Shown here: positions 1 to 6,424 of the stretch, in pieces
Position numbering within the stretch: position 1 is the first letter of the stretch
Layout of the letters: each line of letters opens with the position of its first letter
NCBI GenBank assembly: GCA_013153515.1
Contig: JAADEI010000112.1
Coordinates: 1-35,053, forward strand
Direction: 5' to 3'
Source of the DNA: Chlorobiota bacterium
GTDB taxonomy: Bacteria; Bacteroidota; Bacteroidia; JAADEI01
DNA length: 35,053 bases
Position numbers and translations under genes: made by a program
The notes under the pieces: model-generated
What the model saw: the letters and a program-made list of their open reading frames with translations, nothing else
The model's database searches: none
Told to the model about the DNA's origin: nothing

Positions 1-888
1 TTGATTATTGTTTGGATCGCCACTAATGTAAACTCCATAGCATGTTTGGGCGTCTTTACATCTGGCGTAAATAGCGTATCCCCTAGTGATTATTCCCGAG
101 CCGCTACTTGGTAGTTGGACGTAGGATCTGATGCCGTAAGCATAGGTGAGCGTTCCGGCTCCCTCGTTGGTGCTAATAGCATAGAGTCCCGTAGCGTTTG
201 AGTTGACTGTTACGCCACTGGCTGGTTGCCACGCCCCATAAGTATAAAGCCCTGCCACCGATGTAGAATTATTTGTAGCGGCTATCCCTCGTCCTATTAT
301 GTAAGCCCCAATGGTCCATGAGCTAGGGTTATGGACCATTTGTCTTGCATAGAGTGCTCCAGATGCAGAGCCGGTATTGTCCATGACTGTTAGTTTTCTG
401 GAGGGGTTGTTTGTACCGATTCCTACATTGGTTCCATTGTCGTAGATAAGTGAATTGCACAGTTCGGACCCTGTCCATTTTTGGATGAAGTTTGTAGATG
501 GGGATGCACACAATCCGGCAACACCCCCTGTTCCACCGACTGCTTGCCATTGAGGCGGGTTTCCTGGGCCTTGAGAGACAAGGACTTGTCCTGATGTTCC
601 GGGGTTTCCGTTAGGCATGAGTGCCCCTGCAAACTGCATGTTCCCCGCCACATCAAGGGTTTGTGAGGGGTTTGCAGTGCCGATTCCTACTTTTCCGTCT
701 GGTTGGATTATGATGTAAGGTGAAGATGTTCCATCCATTCCTACTTTTAATAGTGGAGCGTTAAATCCTGAATGTGCCAAGATATCTAATCTAGCGGTTG
801 GAGAAGTCGTGCCAATACCAACATTCTGAGAAACTACATTTTGGACTGTTAGCCATGCCATAGAAACAATCCATGGTTTTCTTATCAT
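1..888 (-). CDS. VGIGT-repeat secreted surface/tail-fibre-like protein (3' part missing)
   Basis: An open frame of 296 codons runs without a stop from ATG at 888 off the left edge, so only the N-terminal part is present. Residues 1-21 form a short signal peptide (Met-Ile-Arg-Lys, a hydrophobic stretch, then Val-Val-Ser-Gln). It is followed by three copies of the motif V-G-I-G-T-x-x-P at residues 23-30, 67-74 and 155-162, each leading into an L-(D/T)-(I/V) strand; the spacing is 44 and then 88 residues. Such motifs are typical of secreted Bacteroidota proteins that often end in a tail-fibre/peptidase S74 or T9SS domain; that end is not visible. Between the second and third motifs is a Gly/Pro/Gln-rich linker. 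Residues after about 180 look like a Gly/Ala/Tyr-rich beta structure. A TAACTTAG box lies 16 bases before the start. Family-level call is good; function (adhesion, surface layer or other) is unknown. Confidence 0.8.
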   Translation of the reverse strand, partial: MIRKPWIVSMAWLTVQNVVSQNVGIGTTSPTARLDILAHSGFNAPLLKVGMDGTSSPYIIIQPDGKVGIGTANPSQTLDVAGNMQFAGALMPNGNPGTSGQVLVSQGPGNPPQWQAVGGTGGVAGLCASPSTNFIQKWTGSELCNSLIYDNGTNVGIGTNNPSRKLTVMDNTGSASGALYARQMVHNPSSWTIGAYIIGRGIAATNNSTSVAGLYTYGAWQPASGVTVNSNATGLYAISTNEGAGTLTYAYGIRSYVQLPSSGSGIITRGYAIYARCKDAQTCYGVYISGDPNNNQ

Positions 889-904
889 ACTTAGATGTTT
901 GTTG

Positions 905-912
905 CTAAGTTA
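905..912 (-). promoter_or_regulatory. Putative -7 box (TAACTTAG) of the VGIGT-repeat gene
   Basis: On the minus strand TAACTTAG differs from the Bacteroidota -7 consensus TAnnTTTG at one position (A for T). It ends 16 bases before the ATG at 888. The same 8-mer, followed by the same CAA, precedes the superoxide dismutase gene (17392-17399). No convincing -33 TTTG is present; a CAAG on the plus strand at 935-938 would give a 22-base spacer. Confidence 0.35.
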
Positions 913-1104
913 ACCGTAGAGCTCATAGAATTCCCAAGAAATTTTGTGACATCTAGTAGCATATTTATCAATAATCACAGCAATTAAAATTTAATAACTC
1001 TACACATTTTATATTACTTTAGTTTTTCAAGTGCATAATAAAATACGTATTTTGACGATTACAATAGTATGACAGTTCATATATATGTCAAGTGATAGAA
1101 ATAA

Positions 1105-1117
1105 TTTGTTAAACAAA
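1105..1117. repeat. 13-bp dyad TTTGTTAAACAAA, shared with the 4528-4540 region
   Basis: TTTGTT-A-AACAAA is a perfect odd-centred inverted repeat. The 13-mer GTTAAACAAAAGA that overlaps it (1108-1120) recurs at 4530-4542 just upstream of the propeller/T9SS gene, where the dyad has one mismatch. It could be a binding site for a common regulator, but AT-rich dyads also arise by chance. Confidence 0.25.
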
Positions 1118-1169
1118 AGACAATTATAATGTGACAGAAGAGATATCGTTTTCTATCTGTTGCATACTC

Positions 1170-1177
1170 TATCTTTG
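1170..1177 (+). promoter_or_regulatory. mtnA promoter -7 box (TATCTTTG), predicts a leaderless mRNA
   Basis: TATCTTTG matches the Bacteroidota -7 consensus TAnnTTTG exactly. Only four bases (cact) separate it from the ATG at 1182, so transcription would begin at or next to the start codon. This decides against the upstream GTG at 1131. A clear -33 TTTG was not found; TTTT at 1149-1152 would leave a 17-base spacer. Confidence 0.6.
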
Positions 1178-1181
1178 CACT

Positions 1182-2291
1182 ATGCGAATCAAAGGGAAAC
1201 ACTATCGGTCAATTTGGGTCAATCCGGATAATCCAAAACAAATTCAAACTTTTGACCAGAGAAAGATTCCTTTTAAGATAACCATTGAGACGTGGGAATC
1301 ATACAGAGACGCGGTGAGAGCAATCAAAGAGATGCATGTTCGTGGTGCCCCGTTGATAGGTGTCAGTGGTGCTTATGGGCTATATCTCGCAACGCTGGAA
1401 GCCCCTGAAGACAACCCATTGCCATTCCTTGAAAAGGCTAAAACTGAATTGGAAAATGCCCGACCCACGGCAGTGAACCTTTCTTGGGCAGTAAACAAAG
1501 TCTGGAAGGTTATAAAGAATTTGCGTTCTATTAAGGATATGCGAGCAACTGCTTTATCCTTAGCCAACCAATTGGCAGATGACGACGTCAAGATGTGCCG
1601 AAGCATTGGCGAAGCAGGATTACCACTTATTGAAGAAATGTATGCCCGAACAGGGAAACCCGTCAATATACTCACCCATTGCAATGCAGGATGGATTGCC
1701 ACAATTGACTATGGCACTATAACAGCACCTATCTATCTGGCTCACAGAAAAGGGATTCCTGTTCATGTGTGGGTCAGCGAAACACGACCCCGAAATCAGG
1801 GAAGCAGGATAACCGCTTGGGAACTGGGCGAAGAAGGTGTTCCACATACTGTTATAGCAGACAATGCCTCTGGACTCATTATGCAGGAAGGCAAAGTGGA
1901 TATAGTTCTTGTGGGTGCCGACAGGGTTGTCAGAAACGGTGACACGGCAAACAAGATAGGCACAAATATGAAAGCCGTCGTTGCAAAAGAATATAACATA
2001 CCATTTTATGTAGCACTTCCTTCGTCAACATTTGACCCCTCCCTTGAATCGGGAGACCAAATTCCCATTGAGGTTCGCAGTGAGGAAGAAGTCCTTTACA
2101 CAGAAGGCTGGCTGGACAACGACATCAACAGGGTGAGAGTGGCTCCTTTTGAAAGCCACGCCTACAACCCAGCATTTGACGTCACTCCCGCTAAATTCGT
2201 TACGGGATATATAACCGACAAGGGATTATTATCCGTTGATGAACTTTCTAAGTTAGTGCCTGACGCGTCAGAAGCCAAGTCAATGGGTTAA
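1182..2291 (+). CDS. mtnA: S-methyl-5-thioribose-1-phosphate isomerase
   Basis: Converts 5-methylthioribose-1-phosphate to methylthioribulose-1-phosphate, a cytoplasmic step in recycling the methylthioadenosine left by S-adenosylmethionine use. The protein (369 aa, normal for the eIF2B-like MtnA family) has the family's N-terminal pattern, the R-G-A-P-L-I-G loop, the catalytic Cys in T-H-C-N-A-G (Cys167) and the catalytic Asp in V-G-A-D-R (Asp247). The 80-residue spacing equals that of Cys160/Asp240 in the Bacillus enzyme. I chose ATG 1182 because family members begin about here and a promoter box sits four bases upstream; a GTG at 1131 would add 17 unrelated residues. The next gene starts three bases after the stop, so the two form an operon. 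Isomerases for 5-deoxyribose-1-phosphate are the same proteins, so either substrate is possible. Confidence 0.93.
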   Translation: MRIKGKHYRSIWVNPDNPKQIQTFDQRKIPFKITIETWESYRDAVRAIKEMHVRGAPLIGVSGAYGLYLATLEAPEDNPLPFLEKAKTELENARPTAVNLSWAVNKVWKVIKNLRSIKDMRATALSLANQLADDDVKMCRSIGEAGLPLIEEMYARTGKPVNILTHCNAGWIATIDYGTITAPIYLAHRKGIPVHVWVSETRPRNQGSRITAWELGEEGVPHTVIADNASGLIMQEGKVDIVLVGADRVVRNGDTANKIGTNMKAVVAKEYNIPFYVALPSSTFDPSLESGDQIPIEVRSEEEVLYTEGWLDNDINRVRVAPFESHAYNPAFDVTPAKFVTGYITDKGLLSVDELSKLVPDASEAKSMG

Positions 2292-2294
2292 ATC

Positions 2295-2885
2295 ATGCCA
2301 GAAAAGGAAGGCGTAATAAAGTTTTCCTATTCATTGCAGGGCAACAGAGATGATTTTAGCAAAGACCTTGAACTAATCTATTGGCGAGACTTTCTATGGC
2401 GACACAACCTTATTGGTGTTGATGAAAATGGCTATGGCTTTGGGAACGTGAGCATACGCTTGCCTAAGGGTTTCCTCATCACAGGAAGCCAAACGGGACA
2501 CATCCCATCCCTCAAACCAAAACACTTAGTCCACATTATTGACTGGGATTTTCAGAACAATACTGTTGTAGCGAAAGGAGAGTGGAAACCATCTTCTGAG
2601 TCCCTAACCCACGCGGCAGCCTACGGAAACCCAGAAGTGTTTGCAGTTGTCCATAGCCATAATAATCCAGCATGGGAATACTGGAAAGACAAGGCACCGA
2701 CCACTGACCCAAACATCCCTTACGGAACAGTTGAGATGGCTCAGGAAATAAAAAACATACTCGGATCAGAAGCCCTGCCAGTATTTGTCGTAATGGGTGG
2801 GCATTATGGTGGGCTTTTAACCATTGGTGGGTCGCTATGGGAGGCAGTAGCTCTAATGATTGACAAAGTGTATGAAAATAAATGA
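2295..2885 (+). CDS. Class II aldolase/adducin-family protein: MtnB dehydratase or DHAP-shunt aldolase
   Basis: A 196-residue class II aldolase fold. The metal-binding and catalytic residues are visible: Glu102 in S-S-E-S, His120 and His122 in V-H-S-H-N, and His170 in G-G-H-Y-G-G. It is three bases behind mtnA and surely co-transcribed, so its substrate should be methylthioribulose-1-phosphate or 5-deoxyribulose-1-phosphate. In the classical methionine salvage pathway the enzyme here would be MtnB (dehydratase, followed by MtnC/MtnD). In the DHAP shunt it would be an aldolase releasing dihydroxyacetone phosphate. No mtnC, mtnD or mtnE lies nearby, which slightly favours the aldolase, but the window is too small to exclude salvage genes elsewhere. 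Family assignment is secure; the exact reaction is open. Confidence 0.82.
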   Translation: MPEKEGVIKFSYSLQGNRDDFSKDLELIYWRDFLWRHNLIGVDENGYGFGNVSIRLPKGFLITGSQTGHIPSLKPKHLVHIIDWDFQNNTVVAKGEWKPSSESLTHAAAYGNPEVFAVVHSHNNPAWEYWKDKAPTTDPNIPYGTVEMAQEIKNILGSEALPVFVVMGGHYGGLLTIGGSLWEAVALMIDKVYENK

Positions 2886-2914
2886 TTTAAATGGTTATAC
2901 CTATCTGTTAGTTC

Positions 2915-2942
2915 TTGATTATAAAAATTTGCCTTATCTTTG
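2915..2942 (+). promoter_or_regulatory. Promoter of the TPR-protein gene (TTG...TATCTTTG)
   Basis: The -7 box TATCTTTG (2935-2942) is an exact TAnnTTTG match and lies 22 bases before the ATG at 2965. A TTG at 2915-2917 could serve as the -33 element with a 17-base spacer, a little short for the phylum. The box suggests that the TPR gene is transcribed apart from mtnA. Confidence 0.6.
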
Positions 2943-2964
2943 AATTCTGAAAAATAAGGTAGGT

Positions 2965-3744
2965 ATGAAGAGAGCAATTGTTTTATCGTTGGCAGTGGCT
3001 ATACTAATGGGTAATGCCTTTGCAGGCGGAAGCAAGAAGGAACAAAAAATAAGAGAGATTGCTCGTGAAGAAGCACGCAAGGAAATACGCAAGGAATTTA
3101 AGACATTAGTTGCGAATTCAATAAAGGTAGCCTTGCAAAATCAGGATTTTAACTCGGCAATCGCTTTCATAAACATGTATCTTGCCCTTGATTCATCACG
3201 TTCCACACTCAAAGACACTTTAATTGAACTGTATCTCATCACAGGGCAAGCAAATCAAGCTCTTGTCCTTGCCGAACAGAAGCTAAAACAAAATCCCAAT
3301 GACACATCAGCAATGCATATAGCGGCAATTGCCAGCATGCAACTGAACAATCTTCAGAAGGCTTATGAGTACTACACACGGTTAGCCCAAGCAACCGGAA
3401 ACGTTAAACATCTCTGGGACTTCGCTGTTGTCCTGTGGCAAATGCAGAGGTATGGCGACGCTCTCGTGGTCATTGACCAGATAATTGCAAACCCGGCGGC
3501 AAGGTCCCAAACAGTAACATTACAAATCAGTCCAACTACAAAGCAGGAAGTTCCGCTCCTTGCTGCTGCATATAACCTCAAAGGAGCTGCTCATCAGCGG
3601 CTCAAGGACCTTAATGCCGCGAAAGAAGCATATCAAAAAGCCCTTGAAGTGGTGCCTGACTTCATCCTGCCTAAGGAGAACTTGGAGGCACTGAAACAGC
3701 AGGAACAACAAAACAACTCAGGGTCTAACCAACAAAAGAAATAA
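2965..3744 (+). CDS. Secreted tetratricopeptide-repeat protein
   Basis: A 259-residue protein with a clear signal peptide (Met-Lys-Arg, hydrophobic core, cleavage probably after Ala-Phe-Ala near residue 20). A strongly charged Lys/Glu/Arg helix follows (about 24-50), then TPR-like helical repeats from about 55 to 245, the last being the best match (Ala-Tyr-x-Lys-Ala-Leu-Glu-x-x-Pro). The C-terminus is Gln/Asn/Lys-rich and probably disordered. It is likely a periplasmic or lipid-layer-exposed scaffold; no catalytic motif is seen. It has its own promoter and faces the convergent DUF488 gene. No specific function is claimed. Confidence 0.8.
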   Translation: MKRAIVLSLAVAILMGNAFAGGSKKEQKIREIAREEARKEIRKEFKTLVANSIKVALQNQDFNSAIAFINMYLALDSSRSTLKDTLIELYLITGQANQALVLAEQKLKQNPNDTSAMHIAAIASMQLNNLQKAYEYYTRLAQATGNVKHLWDFAVVLWQMQRYGDALVVIDQIIANPAARSQTVTLQISPTTKQEVPLLAAAYNLKGAAHQRLKDLNAAKEAYQKALEVVPDFILPKENLEALKQQEQQNNSGSNQQKK

Positions 3745-3890
3745 AGGCAGGTAAAGCACTTGGATATATTTGTTCAAACAAGAGATATTAGAACATAAAA
3801 AATACTGTGCTTCTATAGTACTTCTTTATAGTTCTGTATTATATGTCGCATTCAGTGACTCAGTGGATTGATTGCTAGTCACATTGCACC

Positions 3891-4421
3891 TTAAAACAGT
3901 GACCTTGTCCCTCTGGGAAAGGCTTCTTTTATCACCTCCTTTTGAGGTTTCAATATGGTTTTATCGCCCTTAACAACTATATGCTCCAATTCTATTCCTT
4001 CCTTTGACAGTTCAACGCCTATGAGCAGGGTTCTATGACAGTGGGCAGGGTTTCCTTCACTGCACATGATAGCGGCTTTTATGCCAGTTGAATATATTTC
4101 TTTGAGCAACTCTATGCCTTTCCTGAAATAATCCTTTTTTCTAAGCTTATTGTAATCCACCTTGCCGTTAGTGTAGCATGAAGGGTCGTTTGGCAATCCA
4201 CCCAATAAGTCCCCAAGATAAACATATTTAATCCCAGCACTTTCCAAATGTTGATTAAGAAATTCTTTGTTAAAATACGGAAATCGTCGGGAATAAGGCT
4301 TTGAACGAACATCAATCAAAACCTCAGTACCGAAATCTTTCAACTCACTAATGAACTGGTCAATGCTCTTGTTGCTATGACCAATGGAAAACAACCTTTT
4401 TCCTCTAGTGTTCTCATTCAT
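3891..4421 (-). CDS. DUF488 family protein
   Basis: The protein (176 aa from ATG 4421) shows the DUF488 hallmarks in order: S-I-G-H-S-N near the N-terminus, D-V-R-S-K-P-Y-S-R, the F-N-K-E-F-L motif, a Y-L-G-D-L-L-G-G segment and C-S-E-G-N-P-x-H-C-H-R near the C-terminus. The function of DUF488 is not established; conserved Arg, Cys and His residues suggest an enzyme or nucleotide/nucleic-acid binder. Two further starts exist upstream (TTG at 4430), but a near-consensus -7 box (TTAATTTG at 4428-4435) covers that codon, so ATG 4421 is better. Convergent with the TPR gene and divergent from the propeller gene; no operon partner. Confidence 0.85.
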   Translation of the reverse strand: MNENTRGKRLFSIGHSNKSIDQFISELKDFGTEVLIDVRSKPYSRRFPYFNKEFLNQHLESAGIKYVYLGDLLGGLPNDPSCYTNGKVDYNKLRKKDYFRKGIELLKEIYSTGIKAAIMCSEGNPAHCHRTLLIGVELSKEGIELEHIVVKGDKTILKPQKEVIKEAFPRGTRSLF

Positions 4422-4526
4422 AATTACCAAATTAATGTATGTGATACAAAATTTACAAAAGTCACGAAACAGTCAGAAAAATGAGGACAAGTGATTCACT
4501 ATGAAATTTTTTTACCATAAGCACCG

Positions 4527-4555
4527 TTGGTTAAACAAAAGATATATTAATTTAG
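4527..4555 (+). promoter_or_regulatory. Putative promoter (TTG-N18-TAATTTAG) of the propeller/T9SS gene
   Basis: TTG at 4527-4529 and TAATTTAG at 4548-4555 are separated by 18 bases and end 21 bases before the ATG at 4577. The -7 box is again a TAnnTTAG variant. The repeat GTTAAACAAAAGA (4530-4542) sits in the spacer, where a regulator could block or assist polymerase. Confidence 0.4.
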
Positions 4556-4576
4556 CTTCTAAAATTTCCAACGAAG

Positions 4577-6424
4577 ATGTTTTTAAGATTTATTACCTTA
4601 GGTTCCATCCTTATTCCATTTGTGCTTAGGGCACAATCTTCTACTTGTAATCTTGATTCTGTTATTATAGACACTGTAATATATGGTCAGGTTAAATATC
4701 TTAACTTAGGGAGTTCTGTGGCAATGAGTGGTGATGGGAAGATTGTGGCTATTGGCGCTCCGGGACATAACCGAGGATTGGATTTTGATGTGGGGAGGGT
4801 AAATATTTATGAAAAGGTTAATGGAAAATGGGAATTTCGACAAGCGTTGTTTGGAAGTCAAGAAGAGGAGTTGTTTGGAAGCAAGGTGGCACTTAGTGGT
4901 GATGGTAATGTATTGGTGATTTCTGCACCTGGCTATGATGCTTCCTATAGTTATGATCAGGGTGCTGTGGTAATTGCATATAGAGAGGGAGATAGTTGGA
5001 AGCCGAGGGACACCATTTTGGGGACTCAGGAAAAGCAAAGGTTGGGCATGTCTCTTGACCTATCCTATGATGGCACTCGATTAGTTATAGGTTCACCGAA
5101 GTATGATGTTAGGTTCAGTCCCAGTATGAGTTCCAATGATGGGAAGGCAGAGCTATATCATAGGGAAAATAATCAATGGGTTTTGAAGCTAACTGTATTT
5201 GGTTCCGAGACAGGGGACCATTTAGGGAGGTCTGTGTCTATTAGCGGGGATGGAAACATAGTGGTTGTGGGGTCTCCTTTTGCCTCGCCACAGTGGAACC
5301 AGGAAGGGCGTGTTTTAGTATACAAATGGCGGGGGATAAGTTGGCGACTTCAAACGTCAATAAACGGAACCAATCCAGGTGAAAAATTAGGTTTCAACGT
5401 GGATCTGGATTTTCATGGAAACTGGTTGGCGATCAAAACATCTTTTGGAAATAATAAAGGAAAAGTTTTAATGTATAGCTATAATTCAAATAATCAATGG
5501 AGCCTCTTTCAAGAGATTATAGGACCTAATACGGGTACTGACCTTGGGGCGGAGGTAATAAAATTTTTAGGCAAATCAACTCGGTTGCTCATTGGCGCTG
5601 GGGCAGAGGCAAGGTTCTATATGTGGGATAAGAGTGAATGGCTGTATCTCAGGTCTTTCAATTCACAAAATCCTTATTCGGATCCTTTGACTTCCGCCCA
5701 TTCGGACCTAGATGGAGAGAGAATAGTTTTCGGTTTTCCGACCGAATACAATCCATCAGGTCTACACTCTGCCGGCAAGATAATTATATTTGATCAAATT
5801 ATTATGCCCTACTTCGTTTTAGATACATTAATTGCATGTGATAGTTTCGTTTCGGCATCTGGAAAAGTTTGGTTTGAACCCGGAACTTATTATGACACTG
5901 TTACGGCTTTGAATGGTTGCGACTCAATAATTGAATACAATATCGTTGATGTCCAGTTAACAGAACCGGTTTCCATTTATGCGTCGGGAGACTCTCTATG
6001 GACCGATTACCCCTCACTAACCTACATATGGTTTAAGTGCATAACTTCTGGCTATAATTTCGCCCAAATCACCACTCAGAATTCCTTCCATCCCCCTGAA
6101 AGTGGCTCCTATGCAGTGGGGGTATATCAAGGACCATGCCTAACATTCTCAGAATGCATCTATATAACCTCCGTTACCAATGTGAATAACAAATCAGAAT
6201 TTGTTACCATTAACAATGATTTCATTCAAATAAAATTTCCTACCAATAGCGACGTTAGTTTAAAAATATACGATATAGTTGGTAAAGAAGTCTATTCAGA
6301 AGACTTGCGTAACAAAGGCAGTGCCATAATAAACCTATTTGAGCTAAACATACGTGGTAACATTATACTAATCCAAATTGTCACGTCAGAAAGTACATAC
6401 ATTTATAAAGTTTCAATTCACTGA
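4577..6424 (+). CDS. Secreted seven-bladed beta-propeller (FG-GAP-like) protein with T9SS sorting domain
   Basis: A 615-residue exported protein. Residues 1-19 are a signal peptide. Seven repeats of about 55 residues follow, most carrying S-x-D-G-x-x-(V/L)-x-I-(G/S)-(A/S)-P, near 50, 106, 161, 221, 277, 329 and 377; this pattern fits a seven-bladed integrin-alpha/FG-GAP-type propeller. A Cys-Asp-Ser ... Gly-Cys-Asp-Ser module at about 421-463 is of the kind seen repeated in large Bacteroidota surface proteins. The last 75 residues, with I-Y-D-I-V-G-K-E-V in the middle, match a type A T9SS C-terminal sorting domain, so the protein should cross the outer membrane and be anchored or released. 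Probable role: adhesion or binding. Its 3' end overlaps the convergent RND gene by 12 bases. Confidence 0.82.
   Translation: MFLRFITLGSILIPFVLRAQSSTCNLDSVIIDTVIYGQVKYLNLGSSVAMSGDGKIVAIGAPGHNRGLDFDVGRVNIYEKVNGKWEFRQALFGSQEEELFGSKVALSGDGNVLVISAPGYDASYSYDQGAVVIAYREGDSWKPRDTILGTQEKQRLGMSLDLSYDGTRLVIGSPKYDVRFSPSMSSNDGKAELYHRENNQWVLKLTVFGSETGDHLGRSVSISGDGNIVVVGSPFASPQWNQEGRVLVYKWRGISWRLQTSINGTNPGEKLGFNVDLDFHGNWLAIKTSFGNNKGKVLMYSYNSNNQWSLFQEIIGPNTGTDLGAEVIKFLGKSTRLLIGAGAEARFYMWDKSEWLYLRSFNSQNPYSDPLTSAHSDLDGERIVFGFPTEYNPSGLHSAGKIIIFDQIIMPYFVLDTLIACDSFVSASGKVWFEPGTYYDTVTALNGCDSIIEYNIVDVQLTEPVSIYASGDSLWTDYPSLTYIWFKCITSGYNFAQITTQNSFHPPESGSYAVGVYQGPCLTFSECIYITSVTNVNNKSEFVTINNDFIQIKFPTNSDVSLKIYDIVGKEVYSEDLRNKGSAIINLFELNIRGNIILIQIVTSESTYIYKVSIH

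Larger units (their letters stand above)
889..1181. other. AT-rich divergent intergenic region
   Basis: These 293 bases separate the minus-strand VGIGT-repeat gene from mtnA. The left third carries the probable promoter of the former. The rest is very AT-rich, holds the dyad at 1105-1117 and ends in the mtnA promoter. A frame from GTG at 1131 would extend MtnA by 17 residues into this region, but those residues do not resemble the family and contain the promoter box. No RNA gene or terminator hairpin was recognised. Confidence 0.6.

Noticed and set aside
1131-1181. GTG start at 1131 extending MtnA by 17 residues
   Set aside because: The extension does not resemble MtnA N-termini and contains the TATCTTTG promoter box immediately before ATG 1182.
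3855-3882. Inverted repeat GTGACT-N16-AGTCAC between the convergent TPR and DUF488 genes
   Set aside because: Six-base stem with a long loop and no T-tract; too weak to call a terminator.
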